NCBI GenBank assembly: GCA_041588495.1
Contig: JBFGWM010000029.1
Coordinates: 1-16,932 of the forward strand
Source of the DNA: JBFGWM01 sp041588495
GTDB lineage: Bacteria > Pseudomonadota > Gammaproteobacteria > Pseudomonadales > JBFGWM01
Direction of reading: 5' to 3'
DNA length: 16,932 bases
Below, piece by piece: positions 8,297-16,142 of the stretch. The notes under the pieces are model-generated. The model did not search any database and was not told the origin of the DNA. It saw only the letters and a list, made by a program, of their open reading frames with translations. Position 1 is the stretch's first letter, and every line of letters begins with the position of its first letter. The position numbers and the translations under genes were made by a program.

Positions 8297-9928
8297 ATGG
8301 CGGACAACGCTTCCGGCCAAGACAGAACGGTCTACCAATATCCTGGCAAAGCCCGGGCCGGCAACACGGCGCGGGGCGAACCCTGGAAAGTTCTGCTCGT
8401 GGACGACGAGCCGGACGTGCACAACATCATCACGCTCATCCTGCGCGATTTCAGTTTCGATGAGCGCCCCGTGGAAATCCTCAAGGCCAAGAGCGCGACC
8501 CACGCGCGCAAGCTGCTCGCGGCGCATCCGCAGATTGCGGTCGCGATCGTCGACGTGGTCATGGAAACCGAGCATGCCGGGCTGGAACTGGTTCGCCACA
8601 TCCGCCATGACCTCGGCAACCAGGCCATGCGCATCATCCTGCACACGGGGCAACCCGGGCTCGCGCCCGAACACGAAATCATCTACGCCTACGAAATCAA
8701 CGATTACCGCACCAAGGGCGAACTCACCGAACAGCGTTTCCTGACCTGCTTCGTCACCGCCCTGCGCTCCTACCGCGACATCTGCGAACTCGTCGATGCC
8801 CGGGACCAGAAGGCACGCACCGAGGGCGAGTCACGGGCAAGATCCGAGTTCCTGGCCCTGCTCAACCATGCGCTGCGCGCACCGCTCAGGGAACTGCTGC
8901 TGCGCGGACGCCTGCTGGTACACAACCTGGAAGGCACCCGCGACGACCAGCGCCAGGCGGAGCGCATCGTCGAACTCGGCCGGCAGGTGCTGGAGGCCAA
9001 CCGGCACATCCTGGAGGCAGCCGGTACCGGTGATATCGAGGAAGAACTCAATTACATGCGCTTCGACGTCCGCGGCCTGCTGCGCGAGGTCGTCGCCCTC
9101 CTCAATTCCCGCGCCCGCGAGCGCCGGCTGCGGCTGCGCACCCAGGTGATGGACCGGGTTCCGGCCATCCTCTGCGGCGATCCCGGGCGACTGCGGCAGT
9201 TGCTGCTCAGCGTCACCGCCAACGCGATCCGCTCGGCGGGTAAGGGCACGGAAGTGCGCCTGCTCGTCAGCACGGCGGGGATCTCGGAAAACCATGCCCT
9301 GCTGGAATTCTCGGTGAACGGCGGCAACGGCATGTGCCCCGACTGCGATGAACCCGTGCCCGGAACGGCGCACGCCGGCGAACCGGGCAAATACATCGAG
9401 TTCGAGGTCTGCCGCGAGCTCAGTGAACTGATGGGTGGCTCCCTGGTGCGGGCGCCTGCAGCGGATTCCACCGCCTGCACCCGCCTCACCACGTTGTTCG
9501 ACCTGCCGGTGCCCTGCGGAGAACTTGACCCCGCATTTCGCGTGGACGCGGCGTTCGGTCCCCGCGACCTGCGCCACCGGCGCATCCTGCTGGTCGATGA
9601 CAACCCCGTCGCGCGACGGGTGTCCCACGTGATGCTCGAGCGTCTCGGTCTGACCCACGACCTGGCCGGAAACGGTCGCGAGGCCCTCGAACGCCTGCGC
9701 AACCGCCGTTACGACCTGGTGCTCATGGACTGCAACATGCCCGTCATGAACGGCTTCGAGGCCACCCGCGCGATCCGCGGGATGCAGGACCTGCAAGACC
9801 TGCGTATCATCGCCCTCGCGCCAACAGCGCTGCCGCCGCAACAGGCCGCCTGCCGCGACGCGGGCATGGACGACATCCTCCTGAAACCCTTCAGCCTTGC
9901 CGAACTCCGCCAGAAACTGCATGCGTGA
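8297..9928 (+). CDS. Hybrid receiver / degenerate histidine kinase / receiver protein
   Basis: A cytoplasmic 543-residue signalling protein without membrane segments. The N-terminal receiver (about 30-155) is intact: D36/D37, phospho-acceptor D86, T117 and K140, with the HTGQPG and YEINDYRTK motifs of receivers found in DUF3369-type regulators. The middle (about 180-400) has a histidine-kinase fold: NHALRAPL keeps His191 but lacks the usual acidic residue after it, and N309 marks the N box. The ATP site is eroded: the G1 box reads NGGNGM (Asp replaced by N341), and the G2 box reads GKYIEFEV (364-371) where GTGLGLAI is expected. The C-terminal receiver has D434/D435, D478 and K530, but A508 at the conserved Thr position. 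I chose ATG 8297 because the upstream GTG at 8204 precedes the likely promoter. The stop overlaps the TonB-like gene by 8 bases. Autokinase activity seems unlikely. Confidence 0.85.
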   Translation: MADNASGQDRTVYQYPGKARAGNTARGEPWKVLLVDDEPDVHNIITLILRDFSFDERPVEILKAKSATHARKLLAAHPQIAVAIVDVVMETEHAGLELVRHIRHDLGNQAMRIILHTGQPGLAPEHEIIYAYEINDYRTKGELTEQRFLTCFVTALRSYRDICELVDARDQKARTEGESRARSEFLALLNHALRAPLRELLLRGRLLVHNLEGTRDDQRQAERIVELGRQVLEANRHILEAAGTGDIEEELNYMRFDVRGLLREVVALLNSRARERRLRLRTQVMDRVPAILCGDPGRLRQLLLSVTANAIRSAGKGTEVRLLVSTAGISENHALLEFSVNGGNGMCPDCDEPVPGTAHAGEPGKYIEFEVCRELSELMGGSLVRAPAADSTACTRLTTLFDLPVPCGELDPAFRVDAAFGPRDLRHRRILLVDDNPVARRVSHVMLERLGLTHDLAGNGREALERLRNRRYDLVLMDCNMPVMNGFEATRAIRGMQDLQDLRIIALAPTALPPQQAACRDAGMDDILLKPFSLAELRQKLHA

Positions 9929-10730
9929 CGGCGCCGCCCCCGGGGTCGCGCATGACCCGCAGTCCACGCCATACCCTGCAACCTCCCGGGCGCCTTGCAT
10001 CCCCGGCACCCTGTTGCGGCGTTCCGCGACCCTTGTCGCCGGCATCCTGCTGACCGCGCTGCTGCTGGCGCTGCTCGACAAACTTTTGCGCCAATACGCG
10101 GCACCTGCCGGCGCCAATGCCGGGCCGTTGCGCGTCGAGTTTCATGCCTACCCTGCCCCTGCCGACACGCAGGACACGCACCGCGAAACGGTGGCGGCAG
10201 CGGCTGACCTGCAGACGGCGCGCGCGCCATTGCCGGGGCCTCCCGTTCCCATCCAGGCGAGTGCGCCCGCGGAACCGGCGCCACACACGCGGGCGGCAAC
10301 GCCGGTGGCAGGCCTCGCACCGGCCACCGCGGCGGTCGCCGCACCCGCTCTCGCAACGCCTACGGTCGCCACATCCACCGCAACGGAACCGCGACAAGTA
10401 GTACGACGCGAACCCGGCGCAACACCGGAAATCCGCGGCGGAGCCAACGGAGTCGATCGTGACTACGCGTTGTTGCGCAGCGCCGTGCCGGAATACCCGC
10501 GCAGGGCAAGCCGGCGCGGGATCGAGGGTCACGTGATTCTCGAATTCACCGTGACCGCGTCCGGCCATGCGGATGACATCCGGGTGATCGAGGCCCATCC
10601 CCGGGGGGTGTTCGATGCGGCCGCCATTGCGGCGGCACGCGAGTTTCGCTTTGCACCCGGAATCTCCGCGGGGGAGCCCGTCGCGACCGCGGGGGTTCGC
10701 AACCGGTTCAGTTTCCGTCTCCGCCCCTGA
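9921..10730 (+). CDS. TonB-like energy transducer (TonB C-terminal domain protein)
   Basis: TonB-family proteins link proton-motive force, via ExbB/ExbD, to outer-membrane receptors. This 269-residue protein has the right plan: a cytoplasmic N-terminus, one membrane helix (about 36-56, LVAGILLTALLLALL), a long Pro/Ala-rich periplasmic linker (about 60-165), and a C-terminal TonB domain beginning PEYPRRASRRGIEGHV and continuing DAAAIAAAREFRFAP. The YP motif and the amphipathic strand-helix pattern fit. The ATG at 9921 overlaps the end of the hybrid regulator gene by 8 bases, so the two are probably translationally coupled. No exbB, exbD or TonB-dependent receptor is in the window. It may be an orphan TonB paralogue or a TonB-domain protein with another periplasmic task. 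Confidence 0.83.
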   Translation: MRDGAAPGVAHDPQSTPYPATSRAPCIPGTLLRRSATLVAGILLTALLLALLDKLLRQYAAPAGANAGPLRVEFHAYPAPADTQDTHRETVAAAADLQTARAPLPGPPVPIQASAPAEPAPHTRAATPVAGLAPATAAVAAPALATPTVATSTATEPRQVVRREPGATPEIRGGANGVDRDYALLRSAVPEYPRRASRRGIEGHVILEFTVTASGHADDIRVIEAHPRGVFDAAAIAAAREFRFAPGISAGEPVATAGVRNRFSFRLRP

Positions 10731-10750
10731 GGCCCCGCCCTACCACGCAG

Positions 10751-10762
10751 CCACACGTGTGG
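10751..10762. repeat. Perfect 12-bp palindrome CCACACGTGTGG
   Basis: The 12 bases read the same on both strands and lie 20 bases after the TonB-like stop and about 110 bases before the amidase start. A symmetric site of this kind could bind a dimeric regulator of the amidase gene. No T-run follows, so it is not a clear terminator. Confidence 0.35.
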
Positions 10763-10815
10763 AATGAAAGGTTTGTTACACTCAATACACGGCCCCGCCA
10801 GGGGACCTTATTATA

Positions 10816-10841
10816 AAAATCGCAAAACAACGATTTTGCGA
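10816..10841. repeat. AT-rich nested inverted repeat upstream of the amidase gene
   Basis: TCGCAAAA (10820-10827) is repeated inverted as TTTTGCGA (10834-10841) with a 6-base spacer; an alternative pairing is AAAATCG (10816-10822) with CGATTTT (10831-10837). The surrounding 10805-10847 stretch is strikingly AT-rich for this genome and includes TATTAT at 10809-10814, a possible -10 box. On the minus strand the 8-bp hairpin is followed by TTTTTATAAT, so it could instead act as a terminator in that direction, though no minus-strand gene needs one. An operator for the amidase gene is my preferred reading. Confidence 0.5.
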
Positions 10842-10873
10842 ATAAATGGGGAGGGGTGCGCGCATCACGTGCC

Positions 10874-12379
10874 ATGAACGAACTACTGACCGCTTCCGCA
10901 ACCGAACTCGCACGGCGCATCCGCAAGGGTGAGCTGACTTCCCGACAGGCCGTCGAGGCCCACATCCTCCAGGTGGAACGGGTCAATCCCGTGATCAACG
11001 CGATGGTCCGCGACCGCTTCGAGACGGCCCTGCAGGAGGCCGACCGCGCCGACAACGAACGCAGGACCTCCGATCCACGCGCCCTGCCGCCGTTGCACGG
11101 GGTTCCGTGCACGATCAAGGAGAATTTCGCCTTCGCGGGAATGCCCCACACTGCCGGACTGGTGGCGCGCCGCGACGTGGTAGCCGAAGAGGACTGCGTG
11201 ACCGTGCAGCGCCTGCGTGAAGCCGGCGCGATACCGCTTGGTGTCACCAACGTCCCGGAACTGTGCATGTGGGTCGAATCCCACAACCGCGTGTACGGCC
11301 GCACCCGCAACCCCTATAACCCGAAGCACATCGTCGGCGGCAGCTCCGGTGGTGAGGGGGCGATCATCGGCAGCGGCGCCTCCCCGTTCGGACTCGGCGG
11401 CGACGTCGGCGGGTCGATCCGCCTGCCCGCGTTCTTCAACGGGGTTTTCGGCCACAAGGCGACCGGCGGCACGGTACCGACCACGGGTCAGCATCCGGCG
11501 CCCGAAAACGGCATTCGCCGTTATTGCCAGGCAGGCCCCCTGGCCCGGCGTGCCGAGGACCTGATGCCGCTACTGAAGATACTTTCCGGCCCCGACGGCG
11601 TGGACACCGAGTGCCGCGCGGTGAAACTGGGCAATCCCGACCGGGTGCGCATCGGCGACCTGCGGGTGGTCAGTATTCCCGGCAACGGCGCCAGGCCGGT
11701 CAGCGCCGATCTCGTGGAGGCCCAGGCCAAGGCCGCGGCCGCACTTGCCGAATCGGGCGCATCCGTATGCGTCCGCGAGGTCCGCGAACTGCGTCACTCC
11801 TTCAACATCTGGGCCGCGATGATGGCCGCCGAGGGCGGCACGAGTTTCACCTCCCATCTCGGCAACGGCGGTGAACTGCGACTCGGCCGCGAGGTGGTGC
11901 GCTGGCTCCTGGGCCGCTCGGGCCACACCCTTCCCGCCCTCGGGCTCGCGATCACCGAAAGCCTGCCGCTGCCCCATGGCCGTTACCTGCGCCTCGGCGC
12001 CACGCTGCGTGAGCGCCTGCTGGAGATCATGGGGCCCGACGGCGTGCTGCTGTACCCGTCCTTCACCTCGCCCGCACCGCGCCACTTCCAGCCCCTGCTA
12101 CGCCCCTTCGACTACGTCTACACGGGTATCATCAACGTGATGGGCTTCCCGGCCACCCAGGTACCCATGGGCCTGAACGCCAACGGGCTGCCGCTCGGGG
12201 TACAGGTGGTGGGCGCGCCGGGCAATGACCACGTCACGATTGCGGTCGCCCGGCACCTGGAACGGGTGTTCGGCGGCTGGATTCCGCCCTGGCAGGGCCA
12301 CCGCGACGCGGTCAGTCCCTTCCGCGGCTCCCCGGCACGCCGTCCGCTGCTGGCGCGGCGGAGCCTGCGACCCGCCTGA
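10874..12379 (+). CDS. Amidase signature family hydrolase, FAAH-like
   Basis: Amidase-signature enzymes hydrolyse carboxamides, fatty acid amides or related esters with a Ser-cisSer-Lys triad. This 501-residue protein has K82 in CTIKENF, S157 in GGSSGGEGA and S181 in GGDVGGSIRLP. The spacings (75 and 24 residues) are the same as in mammalian fatty acid amide hydrolase (K142, S217, S241). No signal peptide is evident, so it is probably cytoplasmic. The start is uncertain: ATG 10874 gives a normal N-terminus, but the strong purine run GGGGAGGGG at 10848-10856 lies 17 bases away and just before an in-frame GTG at 10856, which would add six residues. It is unlikely to be GatA, since no gatB/gatC neighbours exist. 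Its stop is 1 base from the stop of the convergent acyltransferase gene. Confidence 0.92.
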   Translation: MNELLTASATELARRIRKGELTSRQAVEAHILQVERVNPVINAMVRDRFETALQEADRADNERRTSDPRALPPLHGVPCTIKENFAFAGMPHTAGLVARRDVVAEEDCVTVQRLREAGAIPLGVTNVPELCMWVESHNRVYGRTRNPYNPKHIVGGSSGGEGAIIGSGASPFGLGGDVGGSIRLPAFFNGVFGHKATGGTVPTTGQHPAPENGIRRYCQAGPLARRAEDLMPLLKILSGPDGVDTECRAVKLGNPDRVRIGDLRVVSIPGNGARPVSADLVEAQAKAAAALAESGASVCVREVRELRHSFNIWAAMMAAEGGTSFTSHLGNGGELRLGREVVRWLLGRSGHTLPALGLAITESLPLPHGRYLRLGATLRERLLEIMGPDGVLLYPSFTSPAPRHFQPLLRPFDYVYTGIINVMGFPATQVPMGLNANGLPLGVQVVGAPGNDHVTIAVARHLERVFGGWIPPWQGHRDAVSPFRGSPARRPLLARRSLRPA

Positions 12380-12380
12380 A

Positions 12381-13793
12381 TCAGGCGACCCGGGTCGACT
12401 CCTCGGTGGCGTGCTGGCGCAGTTCCGCCAGGGCCTCCTCCACCAGGTCCATCAGGTGCCAGATATCGGGCACCGAATCGCGGTGGGCGGTCAGGCTGAA
12501 GTCGAGCTGGTTCATGTAACTCATCAGGGTGATGACCAGCGCCAGGCCGTGATAGGGAATGTTGATCGGATAGCTGGACTGGATGCGCGCACCCGCAAAG
12601 TAAAGGGGCTGCGGAGATCCCGGGACGTTGGAGATTTCCACGTTGTGGGACGGGTGATGGTAGTCCTGGATACTGAAATGCTCGTACAGGCGCGCCGCGC
12701 TGCCGAGCAATGCGGGTGACGAAAAGCGTGTCCAGTCCATGAGCACGCTGGCGCCGATCCCGCCGCGTTTGCGCTTGACCCGGTTCATGCTGTTACTGAT
12801 GGTCTTCAGGCGCGCCACCATGTCCTCCTGGTCGCTGCGCAGCGACGCGCGCACCAGGGTGACCTGGTTGCCGCCCTTCTCTCCGGCCTTGCGGACCGAC
12901 ATCGGGATTCCGGCGACCAGGGACTTCTCCGGCAGTTCACCCTTTTCCAGCAGGTAACGCCGCAACGCCTCGCCGCAAACCGTCATCACCACGTCGTTGA
13001 CCGTGGTCTCGAATGTGTTCTTGATGAACTTCACGTCATCCAGTGACAGGGAACGCCAGGCGTAGCTCCGCCGCGCATTGATGGTCGTGTTGAAGCGCGT
13101 GCGCGGCGCGTTGCCCACGCCGGAGGATGCGATCTTCTCCCGCGCCAGTTTCTGGCGTCCGGCCTGGAACGCCGCGCGCAGGGAGCCGCGCGCAGCGCGG
13201 AACCCGATACGTGGCCGGCGCACCATGCCTTTCAGGGTCTTCACGTAGAGATCGAAGTCGCTGGGAAACGGATCGGGTCGCCACGGCTCCCGCGGCGGCT
13301 TCAGCTTGCGCGGTTCGGGGGACAGGTCGAGCATGCTGACCATCAGTTGCGCGCCGGAGACGCCGTCGATATAGGCGTGGTGAATCTTCGACACGATGGC
13401 GACCTTGCCGCCCTCCAGGCCCTCGATGTAGTAGTACTCCCAGAGCGGGCGCGAGCGGTCGAGCCGCCGGCTGATGATGTCGCAGACCAGCTCCTCGAGC
13501 TGCAAATGGTTGCCGGGGCGCGGCAGGGCCCGGTGATGGACGTGGTTCTCCAGTTCGAACTCGGGATCTTCCAACCAGTAGGGATGATCCAGGCCCAGAG
13601 GCGTCTCGATCAGTCGGCGCCGGAACTGCGGCGCCACGTCGAGCCGCGACCGCAGGAGTTCCAGTACGTCCTTGAACTCGAACTCGCGACCGGTGCCGGA
13701 CACGTCGAGGATCATCAACCCGCCGATGTGGGTCGGGCAGGAATTGGTCTCGATATCGAGGAACAGGCTGTCCATTCCGCTGAGCTGCTGCAT
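12381..13793 (-). CDS. Wax ester synthase/diacylglycerol O-acyltransferase (WS/DGAT)
   Basis: WS/DGAT enzymes join acyl-CoA to fatty alcohols or diacylglycerol, making wax esters or triacylglycerol as storage lipid at the inner face of the membrane. The 470-residue product has normal family length and carries the catalytic HHxxxDG motif as HHAYIDG (138-144), preceded by PLWEYYYIEGLEGGK (116-130). The C-terminal half shows NDVVMTVCGEALRRYL, NVEISNVPGSPQPLYFAGA and an NQLDFSLT segment, all typical. The start ATG at 13793 has GGGAAAG a few bases upstream. The N-terminal LSGMDSLFLDIE also fits the family. It lies 88 bases downstream of the sensor kinase on the same strand and may have its own promoter. 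Substrate preference cannot be predicted. Confidence 0.95.
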   Translation of the reverse strand: MQQLSGMDSLFLDIETNSCPTHIGGLMILDVSGTGREFEFKDVLELLRSRLDVAPQFRRRLIETPLGLDHPYWLEDPEFELENHVHHRALPRPGNHLQLEELVCDIISRRLDRSRPLWEYYYIEGLEGGKVAIVSKIHHAYIDGVSGAQLMVSMLDLSPEPRKLKPPREPWRPDPFPSDFDLYVKTLKGMVRRPRIGFRAARGSLRAAFQAGRQKLAREKIASSGVGNAPRTRFNTTINARRSYAWRSLSLDDVKFIKNTFETTVNDVVMTVCGEALRRYLLEKGELPEKSLVAGIPMSVRKAGEKGGNQVTLVRASLRSDQEDMVARLKTISNSMNRVKRKRGGIGASVLMDWTRFSSPALLGSAARLYEHFSIQDYHHPSHNVEISNVPGSPQPLYFAGARIQSSYPINIPYHGLALVITLMSYMNQLDFSLTAHRDSVPDIWHLMDLVEEALAELRQHATEESTRVA

Positions 13794-13855
13794 GAGGCTT
13801 TCCCGTAAACAGTGCGCTGGAAACCCGGGGCACCCCGCGCGCGCCCGGATGGTTC

Positions 13856-13861
13856 ATTATG
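13856..13861 (-). promoter_or_regulatory. Possible -10 box of the WS/DGAT gene
   Basis: On the minus strand CATAAT (13861-13856) is a 5/6 match to a -10 box, about 60 bases upstream of the WS/DGAT start. The element 18 bases further upstream (TTAGAG) is a poor -35. A 6-bp hairpin, ACCGTT/AACGGT (13874-13889), overlaps the upstream kinase stop codon but has no T-run. Confidence 0.28.
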
Positions 13862-13881
13862 GTGCATTCCGCGACCGTTCT

Positions 13882-16005
13882 CTAACGGTGCATGAACGCG
13901 TCCCGATCTTCGCTGTCTCCCGGTATGTTCGCCGGAAACTCGATCGTGAAGCTTGTACCCTCCCCCTCGCGACTGTCGGCGTGGAGATGTCCGCCAAGGC
14001 GCCGGGTCACTAGGTTGTAGACCACGTGCATGCCCAGGCCGGTGCCGCCCTGCTGGCGGTCCGTGGTGAAGAACGGATCGTAAACGTGGTCGAGGACATC
14101 GGGCGGAATTCCAGACCCGTCATCGCTGTAACGGATGCGGATGGTGTCTTCCTCGCGCTCCAGCTCGATGCGGATCCGGCCCTCGCGACGATCCTTGAAG
14201 CCGTGCTGCACGGAATTGATCACCAGGTTGGCGATCACCTGGGAGATGGCGCCGGGATAGGTCTGCAGGACGAGGTCGCCGGGCCCCTCCACGCTGGCCT
14301 GGTGCCCACCCACCTTGAGCTTCGGACGCAGGGACACCAGCACTTCATTGAGATAATCCGCCAGGTTGATCTGCCGCCGCTCCTCGGAGGTCTGGTCCAC
14401 CGCGACCTGCTTGAAGCTGCGCACCAGTTCCGCGGCTCGCTGCAGGTTGGAGACCAGGATGTCCAGCCCTTCCTCGCTGTCGGCGAGAAATTTTTCCAGT
14501 TGTCCCGCATCCGGCCCGTCGCCGTCGAACTGGCCGCGCAGGCGGCGAATGCGGCTTTGCAGGCTGGTGGACGCCATCATGCCGACGCCGATGGGGGTGT
14601 TGATCTCGTGGGCGATGCCCGCCACCAGGTTGCCCAGGGCGCTCATCTTCTCCGCCTCCACCAGCTGGTCCTGCATGCGCCGGACCTGTTCCAGGGCGGC
14701 CAGCGCCTCCGCGGTCCGCGCCTCGAGTTCACGGGTGCGTTCCGCGACCTTGGCTTCCAGGGTGAGATTAAGCTCGCCCACCTCGTCGCGGCTCTCGCGC
14801 AGGCGCAGGTTGGCGTCACGTACCTCGCGGGTGTACTGGTTGACGTGCTCATAGACGGTATTCAGCGCGGTGACGATGGGCGTGAATTCGTTCCTGTGGT
14901 TGTACTCCAGGGGGGTGACCTCAAGTCGGCCGCCCTCGTGCCGGATGCTGTCGCGAATCAGTTGCAGTACCCGGCTGAAGGGCCGGAACAGCAGTTCCAG
15001 CGTCACCAGCACGCAAATAATGAAAAACAGCGAGATCAGCACCCCGTTGAACAGGCTCGCGCGGCGAATCTGGTCGACCTCGCGGGTGATTTCCACCACC
15101 GGGATCATCATCCCGAACACCAGGCCGATATCGGTCTTCACGTACTCGATACGATGCTCGACGTTTTCGATCATCACCCCGGAGATTTGTTTCACCCGGC
15201 CGGTCTCCGCAGTATCGGCCACCGCGCTGGCCCAGCCCAGGGTGTCGATGTGCTGCATCACCTGCCGTGGCGAGCGCGGGTAACTGACAAACCGCCGGCT
15301 CGACAACTCGATCAGGAACGGAAAGGAGTGTTCGGTGACGCGGATTTTCTCGATGAAACGGGTCATCTCGGTCATCGCCCAGTCCACCGTGGCGAGGCCG
15401 ATCACGGCACCGTTCTCATCGCGCATGAGGGCGTCGACGGTCATCATCAGCGCATGGGAACCCGCCTCGTCCCAGTACGGCGCGGTCCAGCAGATTTCCG
15501 GGAAACAGGCACCACCCGCACTGCTGTCATTTTTGGCGGCGAGGCGGTACCAGTCCTGGTTGTGGTAATCGTATTCCGGCGTGTTCAGGTCCCAGCTGAA
15601 CTGCACCCCCTCCGGGCCGCGGAAGGCGTAGGGCCCGTAGTATTTCAGCCCGGGATCATAGCGGTAGGGCTCGAACCAGATCCCGCCCCCGATGGACTGC
15701 GGAAAGGTGCGGAAATTCTCCACCAGGAGTGCACGGAACAGGCTCTCCAGGTCGCGCTCCGGGTGCTCCTGCTTCAACCGGTAGAGGCGCTCACCGGCAT
15801 TGGCGAGATCCTTGACGTTGCGTTCCATGAGCCCGGTGATGGCGTTGATGCGGATCGAGTTGCCATCGAAGATCGCCTCGATCTGTTTCTCACGGAGCGC
15901 AACCAGGTCTTTTTCATAGCTGTTGCTGCTGTACAGCAACAGGAAGCTGTATCCGGTCATCTCCAGTAACAGGACGACCAGCAGGATTCGGGCCTTGATG
16001 CTCAA
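13882..16005 (-). CDS. Membrane sensor histidine kinase with periplasmic Cache-type domain
   Basis: A sensor kinase of 707 residues from the TTG at 16005. I chose this start because the first helix (about 6-26, ILLVVLLLEMTGYSFLLLY) then lies at the N-terminus and GGGGA is 6 bases upstream; the frame stays open further up but into the divergent promoter region. Between helix 1 and helix 2 (about 317-340) is a roughly 290-residue periplasmic sensor whose YDYHNQDWYR, CWTAPYWDE and GAVIGLATVDW motifs indicate a double-Cache ligand-binding fold. A long coiled coil (about 395-455) leads to the kinase: phospho-acceptor H466 in GIAHEINTP, N box around N597, DDGSGIP from D628, and GGTGLGM. All catalytic boxes are intact. 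It is divergent from a receiver protein, its likely partner. The ligand is unknown. Confidence 0.92.
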   Translation of the reverse strand: MSIKARILLVVLLLEMTGYSFLLLYSSNSYEKDLVALREKQIEAIFDGNSIRINAITGLMERNVKDLANAGERLYRLKQEHPERDLESLFRALLVENFRTFPQSIGGGIWFEPYRYDPGLKYYGPYAFRGPEGVQFSWDLNTPEYDYHNQDWYRLAAKNDSSAGGACFPEICWTAPYWDEAGSHALMMTVDALMRDENGAVIGLATVDWAMTEMTRFIEKIRVTEHSFPFLIELSSRRFVSYPRSPRQVMQHIDTLGWASAVADTAETGRVKQISGVMIENVEHRIEYVKTDIGLVFGMMIPVVEITREVDQIRRASLFNGVLISLFFIICVLVTLELLFRPFSRVLQLIRDSIRHEGGRLEVTPLEYNHRNEFTPIVTALNTVYEHVNQYTREVRDANLRLRESRDEVGELNLTLEAKVAERTRELEARTAEALAALEQVRRMQDQLVEAEKMSALGNLVAGIAHEINTPIGVGMMASTSLQSRIRRLRGQFDGDGPDAGQLEKFLADSEEGLDILVSNLQRAAELVRSFKQVAVDQTSEERRQINLADYLNEVLVSLRPKLKVGGHQASVEGPGDLVLQTYPGAISQVIANLVINSVQHGFKDRREGRIRIELEREEDTIRIRYSDDGSGIPPDVLDHVYDPFFTTDRQQGGTGLGMHVVYNLVTRRLGGHLHADSREGEGTSFTIEFPANIPGDSEDRDAFMHR

Positions 16006-16082
16006 GCGGGATCCCCGGTGCGCGATTGCCAGCCGGGTCCCGTCGCATCCGGCTTGGAAATCGGAGGCATGATTTAAAACGT

Positions 16083-16100
16083 AGTCCAGAACACTGGACT
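16083..16100. repeat. Perfect inverted repeat between kinase and receiver genes
   Basis: AGTCCAG (16083-16089) and CTGGACT (16094-16100) form a perfect 7-bp inverted repeat with an AACA spacer, midway in the 137-base gap between the divergent sensor kinase and receiver genes. It is too compact and has no T-run, so an operator for a dimeric regulator of one or both genes is more likely than a terminator. I found no convincing -35/-10 pairs next to it. Confidence 0.5.
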
Positions 16101-16142
16101 TTAGTAACCTGTAGGCCTGTTCGATCCGGCGCACCCACAAAT

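Noticed and set aside
8831..10117. 428-codon minus-strand frame opposite the hybrid regulator and the TonB-like gene
   Set aside because: It spans two real sense genes, has no recognisable domain, and looks like a GC-bias shadow.
13874..13889. Hairpin ACCGTT/AACGGT at the sensor kinase stop as a terminator
   Set aside because: Only 6 bp, overlaps the stop codon and lacks a T-run on the minus strand.
14026..15969. 647-codon plus-strand frame opposite the sensor kinase
   Set aside because: His/Gln/Asp-rich shadow of a kinase with intact catalytic boxes; no recognisable domain and no ribosome site.
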